A program made the position numbers and the translations under genes. From assembly GCA_003222835.1 (NCBI GenBank), contig QHXE01000310.1, forward strand, positions 1 through 5,986: a stretch of 5,986 bases of DNA, read 5' to 3'. A model generated the notes under the pieces. It did no database searches. It saw only the letters and a program-made list of their open reading frames with translations, and had not been told where the DNA came from. Source of the stretch: Acidobacteriota bacterium (GTDB taxonomy: Bacteria; Acidobacteriota; Blastocatellia; Pyrinomonadales; Pyrinomonadaceae). Of this stretch, positions 1-4,543 are shown piece by piece; position 1 is the stretch's first letter, and the number at the start of each line of letters is the position of its first letter.

Positions 1-1
1 C

Positions 2-517
2 CTGTCTCCATCCATTTCGCCGAACGGTCCCGCCGTTTCAGTAAATCCTACAAGTGTGACCCTTGTTGCCGGGGGGAGTGGGACCTCAAAACTGACCGTG
101 TCAACATACTCCTCAACGCCGCTGGGAGACTACACTGTGACTGTGGCCGGAAAGAGTGGCTCCCTCTCTCATTCGAGTGTCGTCATAGTTTCAGTTAGAT
201 TTGCGCCCGATTTCTCTATCGCCGCCAATCCCTCCTCAATCACTATCTCGCAGAGTTCGTCTGGAACCTCCAACCTGACTCTGACCAGCATGAATGGATT
301 CAGCGGAACCATAAACCTCTCGGCAACAGTATCGCCTTCCGGTCCAAAGACCTCCTTGACCCCTACCTCAGTCACACTAGTGTCCGGCGGTTCAACGAAC
401 CCTGTTCTTACCGTCAAGGCATTGAAGAAGACGCCTATCGGCAATTATGTTGTTACGGTCACCGCGACGAGCGGGACACTGTCCCACTCCATCACTATTT
501 CGGTCAGCGTCACCTAA
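2..517 (+). CDS. Cell-surface protein with Ig-like repeats, 3' end only
   Basis: The reading frame is already open at the window edge and ends at TAA (515-517), so only the last 171 residues are visible. They form one partial and one complete copy of a roughly 100-residue beta-rich repeat. The complete copy starts near PDFSI, runs through GFSGTINLS, SPSGP, PTSVTL and TPIGNYVVTVT, and ends SGTLSHS-ITISVSV. The partial copy before it has the matching SPNGP, PTSVTLVAGGS, TPLGDYTVTV and SGSLSHS. Composition is rich in Ser, Thr, Val and Gly, without cysteine. This is typical of bacterial and archaeal Ig-like or Fn3-like stalk domains in large exported proteins, with presumed roles in adhesion or as spacers. 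No C-terminal membrane anchor or sorting motif follows the last repeat, so attachment, if any, must be through the unseen N-terminal part. The GTG at 56 is internal, not the true start. Function is inferred from repeat type only. Confidence 0.85.
   Translation: MSPSISPNGPAVSVNPTSVTLVAGGSGTSKLTVSTYSSTPLGDYTVTVAGKSGSLSHSSVVIVSVRFAPDFSIAANPSSITISQSSSGTSNLTLTSMNGFSGTINLSATVSPSGPKTSLTPTSVTLVSGGSTNPVLTVKALKKTPIGNYVVTVTATSGTLSHSITISVSVT
206..514 (+). repeat. Complete Ig-like domain repeat (second of two visible)
   Basis: This codes for one full repeat unit of about 103 residues. Positions 2-205 code for the C-terminal two thirds of the preceding unit. The two align at SPxGP, PTSVTLVxGGS, LTV, TPxGxYxVTV and SGxLSHS. 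At DNA level the copies have diverged clearly, so this is an old protein-level duplication, not a recent tandem DNA repeat. Confidence 0.75.
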
Positions 518-647
518 CCCTATAACACATGGGTCCTGAATCTAGCTGGTGTTTGGGCCTAGGCGGGTCTCAAGAAGTGGGACGGGTTTTTGATCGAGTC
601 TACAGTCTGCTTCCGATCTGAGTCTTCTGAAGACTTCGACAAGGACC

Positions 648-996
648 TTAGTTTATGACGGGTAGAAATCTTTCCTCAGAGACAGCTGAGCTGAGTCCAC
701 CCACGATGGGCAATCGGTAGCTACAGCTGGCGCATTCGGTTGTTCTCGTCTAGGTTCCACCCGGTAATATCGAATCCGTAGTGTTTGATGGCTATGCTGT
801 TGCACTCAGGACAGTAGGCATGTTCCCAAGGATGACCTGGAACATTCCCGACGTAAACGTACCTTAGGCCTTGTTCTCTCGCAACTTTGCAATACTCTTC
901 CAGCGTCTTGACGGGCGTGTGTGGAATGTTCATCATTTTGTAGTCTGGGTGGAAGCGTAGGAAGTGGATTGGATAGTCAGGACCCAGATTATCATG
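648..996 (-). pseudogene. amrS: AmrS-type radical SAM protein, 5'-truncated and frameshifted remnant
   Basis: On the minus strand the sequence reads NLGPDYPIHFLRFHPDYKM, then TPVKTLEE, GLRYVYVGNVPGH and YCPECNSIAIKHYGF. This is the characteristic C-terminal region of the AmmeMemoRadiSam radical SAM enzyme, which is encoded with AMMECR1-like and MEMO-like partners in many archaea and bacteria and whose reaction is poorly defined. The family is normally about 330-350 residues. Here the entire N-terminal radical SAM half with its CxxxCxxC cluster motif is absent, and an in-frame TAA lies at 1000-1002. The first frame stops at TAG (721-723). However, skipping one base at 738 gives a second frame reading ECASCSYRLPIVGG and ending at TAA (648-650), which restores the CxxC-LPIVG tail usual for the family. 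The gene therefore carries one extra base plus loss of its 5' two thirds. AMMECR1 and MEMO genes are not in the window. Identification is firm. Whether the lesion is biological or an assembly fault is open. Confidence 0.85.
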
Positions 997-1142
997 AGAT
1001 TAGATTTCGAGACTACATTCATCGGACCGGTAGCACTGCGGATAAGGAAGACCAAGAGAGTGTAAGAAAACTAATGATTGAATCAGAGAGAAGGATTAAA
1101 AAATTTTGGGGGGGGGAATTGATGCCCATCATGATTTGGGGA
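997..1142. other. Orphan AT/purine-rich segment between amrS remnant and next gene
   Basis: Sequence identity to amrS ends abruptly around 990-996 and the following 146 bases match nothing I recognise. The plus strand holds an open stretch (about 984-1120) with a charged, protein-like composition, including DYIHRTGS and SVRKLMIESERRIKKFW. It runs into nine consecutive G (1108-1116) and then antisense into the end of the gene at 1143. It has no convincing start or ribosome site. It could be the tail of a broken gene, or sequence joined by deletion or misassembly. Confidence 0.3.
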
Positions 1143-1619
1143 TCAGTAGGTTATGGTCCCAGTTACGGTGGATGAGAAGGTTCCCGAAGTCGATGAAGTC
1201 TCAACGCCCGTAACATCGACAGACCCGGTGCCCGAAGAATGCTCAAAGCGCCCGGTTCCACCTGTAATAGTCCAAGAACCAGTAAAGTGGAAAGTGGTTG
1301 CGGAAGTTGGACAGGCAATGTCATTTGACGAGCTGAACAGCTTATCACCGTTTGCCGCTATGAAAGTATCTTGTTCGGTTGCGGTAAATCCGCCCTGGCA
1401 TGAGGCTGGGCCGATAACGGTGGCTAAAGCCACGAATGTGGTCGTTCCCAGATGCTCCAGCTGGCCGGTTCCGGTTATCGTTGCTGTGGTTTGTGATGTC
1501 ATAGTGAAAGAACCCGAGAAACTCCCGTTGAAGGGTGTTGAATGGGAGGCGAACACTAACGGAAACCCAGCGAGTACCATAACAGCGAGGACAATGGGTA
1601 TTAGAACCAGTTTTTTCAT
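1143..1619 (-). CDS. Secreted allene-oxide-cyclase-like barrel protein
   Basis: The product is 158 residues. Residues 1-24 are a classic signal peptide: MKK, a hydrophobic core, then a VFA cleavage site. The rest is a Ser/Thr/Gly-rich all-beta domain with alternating strands and the glycine turn TGGTGRFEHSSGTGS at about 119-133, plus two cysteines (74 and 103) that could form a disulfide. The pattern of ITGTGQLEHLG early and GTGRFEHSSGTGS late resembles the dirigent/allene-oxide-cyclase-like barrel proteins common in soil microbes, whose bacterial and archaeal members have no established enzymatic role. ATG at 1619 is preferred over the longer open frame (to 1805) because it begins exactly at the signal peptide and has GGAGGTG 11 bases upstream. 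It stands alone, with an unrelated spacer on its 5' side. The family assignment is by pattern and moderately sure. Secretion is well supported. Confidence 0.8.
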   Translation of the reverse strand: MKKLVLIPIVLAVMVLAGFPLVFASHSTPFNGSFSGSFTMTSQTTATITGTGQLEHLGTTTFVALATVIGPASCQGGFTATEQDTFIAANGDKLFSSSNDIACPTSATTFHFTGSWTITGGTGRFEHSSGTGSVDVTGVETSSTSGTFSSTVTGTITY

Positions 1620-1939
1620 TCCGATGTAAACACCTCCGTCATAGTTAATCCGTACCGGAGGACCCAGCAGTTTTCCGCTCTGAGCAGGTGAAGCAGTCTG
1701 ATCCATATCTGCGATTTCCGTCACAGATCCAATGTAGACCCAGAGCGGCTGCGTCGAACACAATGGGTCATCTTCAAACGCAAAATCCGCTGTTCTCTCA
1801 AGCAAGCTATTTCAGAGTTGTGCTATCTGAGGGTTGAAAAATATGTCGGAAGCGCTTCATGTAACGAAAGTTGATACCATTGGCGGATCAAAAGCTTGGG
1901 GGCTTGGAACAATTCCGACGTGGATGTATCACAGTTCTT
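1620..1939. other. Gene-poor spacer between two minus-strand genes
   Basis: This spacer of about 320 bases holds the ribosome site and presumed promoter of the barrel protein at its left end. Frames open on the minus strand here (to 1805) lack the character of the secreted domain and look non-coding. On the plus strand an ATG at 1843 with GAGGG 10 bases upstream opens a frame that runs antisense into the nuclease-like gene and stops at 2073. It resembles no family I know and I do not call it a gene. No RNA gene or repeat is evident. Confidence 0.5.
1631..1637 (-). promoter_or_regulatory. Strong Shine-Dalgarno site for the barrel protein
   Basis: GGAGGTG on the minus strand lies 11 bases before the ATG at 1619. 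It decides the start of the secreted barrel protein against the 62-codon N-terminal extension that is open upstream. A weak TATA-like ATTAACTA lies at about 1641-1648, too close to leave a leader containing this site, so the real promoter is probably further upstream. Confidence 0.65.
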
Positions 1940-2524
1940 CTATGGAAGGCCCTTCTGTTCATCCCATAGACTCCCAAGTTTGTCTACTGCGACTCCGAAT
2001 GCTTTCAGCTTGTCACTCGTCGCAGGATACATCTGGGGTAGTCGCTGGAAGCTTGCATAATCAAACCACTTAGTCTCCTGGGTTCCAGGAATAAGCTCTC
2101 TAACCTCTTGACAATAGAAGCGATCGCCATAAGGGCTTATGAGAGCAATTATTGATTCGTCCCAATATTTTCTGTACCTATTGAGATCGCTATTCTTCAT
2201 GTGAACTCCGGGGTGGCCCCCGTGCTCTGATATTTTCCTAAACTTTACTTCGACCAATTTCAGGCCCTTATCTGATGATACGACATAGTCTGGCATCGAA
2301 CGGATACGTTGCACAGCGTCAGAATCGGGAATGTTACTGGAGATGTTCATCTTGAGCGAAGACAATGAACTCTCGTAGCCGAAAGGGTAGACCGTGTAGT
2401 TGCTAGCTTCTAGAAGACCTCTAAGAATCTCCTTGGCGGCAGCACCGATAATCAGGTGTTGACTGAACTCGCGCGAGTGATGCCTAGGAAGCTGAATTTC
2501 CAAGTATAATTCAAGAACTTTCAT
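1940..2524 (-). CDS. PD-(D/E)XK nuclease-like protein of unknown role
   Basis: The product is 194 residues with no signal peptide or membrane segment, so it is presumably cytoplasmic. The core carries the PD-(D/E)XK signature: MPDYVV (Pro78-Asp79), then LVEVKFR with Glu92 and Lys94 after a 12-residue spacer, flanked by hydrophobic strands. An upstream helix GAAAKEILRGLLE could supply the motif I glutamate (Glu32), followed by YPFGYESS. After the core, NRYRKYWDESIIALISP looks like the helix-strand that completes the fold. The superfamily includes restriction enzymes, Holliday-junction resolvases and repair nucleases, and residues alone do not separate these. The length fits a single nuclease domain plus small flanks. 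No methylase, helicase or other partner adjoins it. Start ATG 2524 has no Shine-Dalgarno, so it may be leaderless, with a weak T-rich box about 20 bases upstream. The fold is inferred with fair confidence and the function is unknown. Confidence 0.75.
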   Translation of the reverse strand: MKVLELYLEIQLPRHHSREFSQHLIIGAAAKEILRGLLEASNYTVYPFGYESSLSSLKMNISSNIPDSDAVQRIRSMPDYVVSSDKGLKLVEVKFRKISEHGGHPGVHMKNSDLNRYRKYWDESIIALISPYGDRFYCQEVRELIPGTQETKWFDYASFQRLPQMYPATSDKLKAFGVAVDKLGSLWDEQKGLP

Positions 2525-2792
2525 CTTGAGCGTAGAGATGAAAAGCCTTGTCGTAGGGGATAGGTTTCATAGCCACGAACGCAACGGAAACAAGCAAGGT
2601 ATTGACGTGGAAGCGAAGACGACTCTGGGCAAAGTCCGATTCAGATTGGCTGAGCAGAGAACACATGAATGTGGCTGATCACTGTGAAATGGATCTGGTC
2701 GTTCCCCAGCTATCCGCGTATGTCCATGGTAATCGGCTTATGCCGTCGATCTTAAATCCGGAGCGCCTTCGAGTCCACAAGTGGTGGAAACT
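2525..2792. other. Divergent intergenic region with promoter
   Basis: This spacer separates the minus-strand nuclease-like gene from the plus-strand secreted protein. It contains the TATA-like box for the latter near its right end. Small plus-strand frames exist (for example ATG 2538 to TGA 2676-2678, 46 codons), but none has a good ribosome site or recognisable sequence, so no gene is called. Confidence 0.4.
2751..2758 (+). promoter_or_regulatory. TATA-like box for the small secreted protein
   Basis: CTTAAATC in an otherwise GC-richer stretch fits the archaeal TATA consensus. Its centre is about 26 bases ahead of the GTG codons at 2781/2784, predicting a transcript start near 2780 and a leader of at most about 13 bases for GTG 2793. 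This is based on spacing and composition only. Confidence 0.45.
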
Positions 2793-3122
2793 GTGAAGAG
2801 GATCTCCCTATCGTTCACATTCGTAATTGCGCTCTCGTCGCTTATTCTGTTAGCGCCCGCCGTACATGCGGACCCGTCGCATCAGGTCGTGGCTAGAAGC
2901 ACTCCGGCAAACAATTTCGCAACAATGGACCAAGGCTGCCTAGGCCCTCTGAGAAGCCAGATCGCCCAGGGTCAGTTCAACGGCGTAGGCCCGTTCGGAG
3001 AACACTTCAACGGAACAGTAGATCCGGGAGCCCACTATGGAACCGCTGGCGAGGCCAACTTCTTGACTTCGATACTAGGCGTACAGGATCTAACCAGCTT
3101 CTGCGCATCCTCAACTCAATAA
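2793..3122 (+). CDS. Small secreted protein, family unknown
   Basis: The product is 109 residues from GTG 2793. Residues 1-26 form a signal peptide: MKR, a long hydrophobic core, then AVHA before DPS. The mature part of about 83 residues is hydrophilic, with GQFNGVGPFGEHFNGTVDPG in the middle and two cysteines near residues 49 and 104 that could bridge the ends of the mature chain. I do not recognise the family. In-frame GTG codons also occur at 2781 and 2784. The 2793 start is preferred because MKR begins a normal signal peptide and a GGTGG element sits 5 bases before it, but the TATA spacing would also allow a leaderless start at 2781/2784. A short hairpin lies 24 bases after the stop. Coding status is well supported by the signal peptide. 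Function is unknown. Confidence 0.7.
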   Translation: MKRISLSFTFVIALSSLILLAPAVHADPSHQVVARSTPANNFATMDQGCLGPLRSQIAQGQFNGVGPFGEHFNGTVDPGAHYGTAGEANFLTSILGVQDLTSFCASSTQ

Positions 3123-3342
3123 CAATCAAGAATCAAGTTCCAGACTTGCTGCGCTGGTAAGCAGCAGTGGGGACTCTGCTAGATGCTTCATGGAGGGTGC
3201 GGACAGAGGCTTCCGTGATTCGCGCTTCAATAATCCCGGCACCATCATAAGTGCCTTGAAGAAAAAAGCGATGGGAATTATCTTGTAGTCAGGTCGCTAT
3301 CGCCGTTCGCGATATGCTGGTCCCGAGTGGTTGAACGGGGTT
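3123..3342. other. Convergent spacer with an unexplained open frame
   Basis: The spacer lies between the 3' ends of the secreted protein and the DUF2173 gene. One plus-strand frame is open without stops from about 3094 to TAG at 3286-3288, about 64 codons, ending in FNNPGTIISALKKKAMGIIL, which reads like a protein C-terminus. Its only internal ATG (3190) lacks a ribosome site. It may be a remnant whose beginning is lost, or chance. Confidence 0.3.
3147..3166 (+). terminator. Possible terminator hairpin after small secreted protein
   Basis: TGCTGC (3147-3152) pairs perfectly with GCAGCA (3161-3166) around an 8-base loop, 24 bases beyond the TAA at 3120-3122. No T-rich tract follows, so it may only stabilise the transcript end or be chance. 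A tandem AATCAAG pair (3124-3137) precedes it. Confidence 0.25.
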
Positions 3343-3701
3343 CTAGGCTGGGATTGGTCCGACTCTGGCCTTCCCGCCCAGCTCCTTGAAGAGCAGATTG
3401 AAGTCTGCCTTGCTTGTCTCCACGAAGACTCCCCAGTTGCCCATTACCGCGACAGTCCAGTCGCCTCCAGTGTAGGCCCGCCTTGCTGAGGGATCCATTT
3501 CATCTTGCTAAGCTGGGTGAAAGCGCCCGCGAGGGTGTTGAAGAGCATAGTTACGGTAGCGACGAACTGGGCGGTCATCGCTGCCATGTCGCGCGACATG
3601 TCCATGCTCGCCAGATAGTTGACGAGCTTCCCGTCTGGAGCAAATTCTCCAGCCGCAGCAACGCCAGGTATCTTCAAAAGCTCATCTAGAGTTTTCGCCA
3701 A
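3343..3701 (-). pseudogene. DUF2173-family protein interrupted by a one-base frameshift
   Basis: The first frame starts at TTG 3701 and reads LDELLKIPGVAAAGEF, APDGKLVNY and so on to KMKWIPQQG, the N-terminal and central part of the DUF2173 family. It then runs out of family sequence and stops at TAA (3444-3446). The next frame, beginning at 3477, reads AYTGGDWTVAVMGNWGVF and VETSKADFNLLFKELG, the C-terminal part of the same family, and stops at TAG (3343-3345). Inserting one T on the minus strand between 3479 and 3480 gives GWAYTGGD, exactly the expected family junction, and yields a 119-residue protein of normal length. The start is supported by GGAGATGAG about 8 bases upstream and by an in-frame TGA just before it. 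The family is soluble, small, without known biochemical function, and found in archaea and bacteria. The lesion may be a sequencing error, in which case the gene is intact. Confidence 0.85.
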
Positions 3702-3775
3702 ATTTCTTTCTCATCTCCAATCTTGTTTGGGTACTATTCTCATCGCGCCCCTCCTCGGCGCTCTGCCTGAAATAC

Positions 3776-3804
3776 GTTCGACGGGCCCTAGAAAAAGGGC
3801 GAAC
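3776..3804. promoter_or_regulatory. Composite inverted repeat in divergent intergenic region
   Basis: GCCCT (3785-3789) pairs with AGGGC (3796-3800) around an A-rich six-base loop, and the flanking GTTC (3776-3779) pairs with GAAC (3801-3804), leaving a 4-base bulge on one side. It lies between the divergent DUF2173 gene and the membrane-anchored protein, upstream of the latter's TATA box. It could be a protein-binding site or an RNA hairpin. No function is proven. Confidence 0.35.
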
Positions 3805-3847
3805 GATTCGACCTCGAAGGCGACTCCAAGACTTTCGACAGTAAGAA

Positions 3848-3860
3848 TTTAACATTTTAA
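3848..3860 (+). promoter_or_regulatory. TATA box of the membrane-anchored OB-like gene
   Basis: TTTAACATTTTAA is the most AT-rich run in this spacer and fits an archaeal TATA element. With the usual spacing of about 25 bases it predicts transcription from near 3880, leaving a leader of about 20 bases that contains the Shine-Dalgarno GGGAG (3888-3892). Confidence 0.6.
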
Positions 3861-3887
3861 CAATTCCCCACCACAAGCCAAATTCAC

Positions 3888-3892
3888 GGGAG
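3888..3892 (+). promoter_or_regulatory. Shine-Dalgarno site deciding the TTG start
   Basis: GGGAG lies 10 bases before TTG 3903 but only 4 bases before GTG 3897, favouring the TTG start for the following gene. Confidence 0.5.
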
Positions 3893-3902
3893 AAGAGTGG
3901 TC

Positions 3903-4403
3903 TTGAGAAAGCCTATCCCAGTGTTGGTGCTAGTCGCAGTATCCCTACTGGCTGTGGTCGGAGCCTCCTTCTACTACGTTTCTCGTAATGGACCTCCAGG
4001 TTCGGATCATTCCCAGTGCAGTGACCCGGACTCTATTTCGAGCCACGTCTACAATCCATACAGACTCACCATCGTCAAGTCCTGTATAACGGCCTCGGGA
4101 GTTGTAGACAACGTTCTGCAAGAGGCTGACGGCGACTACCACGTACGACTAGCCCTCGACTCTCAATACAGCAATCTCACCAACGCCGGAAACCAGCACC
4201 AGTACGGCGATCTAGTCGTAGAGATAATCTGTGCACTGCCCATAACCCAGTCAGACGCGGTATCTGCCTGCCAGAACTACACAAACAACATCACAGTACC
4301 CAGCATCAATGATCACATCACTGTCACCGGACCCTACGTCTTAGACACGAATCACTACAACTGGGCAGAAATCCACCCAGTCTATACACTCACTATATCC
4401 TAA
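3903..4403 (+). CDS. Membrane-anchored extracytoplasmic OB-fold-like protein
   Basis: The product is 166 residues from TTG 3903. After MRKP there is a single hydrophobic segment (about residues 5-26) that acts as a signal anchor or uncleaved signal. The outer domain has a recognisable repeated design: YRLTIVKSCITASGVV, then the EADGDYHVRLAL motif (DGDxH near 76-80), GDLVVEIIC, INDHITVTGPYV and the closing WAEIHPV (about 155-160). This strand order, with a DGD-H turn and an EIHPV end, occurs in many uncharacterised exported proteins and looks like a small beta barrel of OB type. Four cysteines (39, 61, 110, 123) may form two disulfides outside the cell. A GTG six bases upstream is an alternative start adding two residues. 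It has its own TATA box and no co-directional neighbour within reach, so it is probably monocistronic. Binding partner unknown. Confidence 0.8.
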   Translation: MRKPIPVLVLVAVSLLAVVGASFYYVSRNGPPGSDHSQCSDPDSISSHVYNPYRLTIVKSCITASGVVDNVLQEADGDYHVRLALDSQYSNLTNAGNQHQYGDLVVEIICALPITQSDAVSACQNYTNNITVPSINDHITVTGPYVLDTNHYNWAEIHPVYTLTIS

Positions 4404-4543
4404 ACTTCTAGCTGCCTAACTCTGCGAGCTGCTGGCCTAGGCCTCATTAGCCAGGAAGATAAGGCGTCCTTCAAGTCAACCCGTTTGTTCTAGCTGAATG
4501 AGAAAGAGGGGGTTTCCGGCCGAGTTCCCGACCGGGGTTGTCT
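4404..4543. other. Convergent spacer
   Basis: This region lies between the ends of two converging genes. Apart from the hairpin near 4516-4535, I see no gene or repeat in it. Confidence 0.5.
4516..4535 (-). terminator. Terminator-like hairpin after the cysteine-rich secreted gene
   Basis: Read as minus-strand RNA, an 8-pair stem (CCGGTCGG with CUCGGCCGG-side bases, two of them G-U) closes on a GAAC tetraloop, 8 bases past the stop at 4544-4546. A pyrimidine-rich stretch with CTCTTTCTC follows. On the plus strand the two G-U pairs become C-A mismatches, so the structure favours the minus-strand transcript. Confidence 0.4.

Noticed and set aside
921..1175. Plus-strand frame of 84 codons, with YIHRTGS resembling DEAD-box helicase motif VI
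   Set aside because: Its first part is antisense to amrS and its end is antisense to the barrel protein. The HRTG match is too short and lacks the following GR and the other helicase motifs.
1153..1629. Long plus-strand frame of 158 codons with a Val/Pro-rich product
   Set aside because: It is exactly antisense to the secreted barrel protein, which has a signal peptide, a strong ribosome site and family-like motifs. The Val/Pro richness is what antisense of a Gly/Thr/Asn-rich gene gives.
1620..1805. N-terminal extension of the barrel protein to 1805
   Set aside because: It would bury the signal peptide 62 residues in, and the GGAGGTG site directs translation to 1619.
1834..2073. Plus-strand frame from TTG 1834 or ATG 1843 with a GAGGG upstream
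   Set aside because: More than half is antisense to the nuclease-like gene, and the sequence matches no family. The possible ribosome site alone is not enough.
2761..2792. Possible tRNA T-arm (TTCGAGTCC) near 2768
   Set aside because: The flanking bases do not pair as a T-stem and no anticodon or acceptor stem can be built upstream. No tRNA was found elsewhere on either strand.
2602..2796. Plus-strand frame of 64 codons ahead of the small secreted protein
   Set aside because: It has no ribosome site or recognisable sequence. It would place the TATA box of the next gene inside coding sequence and it overlaps that gene's start.
3682..3876. Minus-strand frame of 64 codons, Arg-rich, overlapping the DUF2173 start
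   Set aside because: It covers the divergent promoter region and the hairpin, has an Arg/Ser-rich product typical of non-coding frames, and resembles no family.
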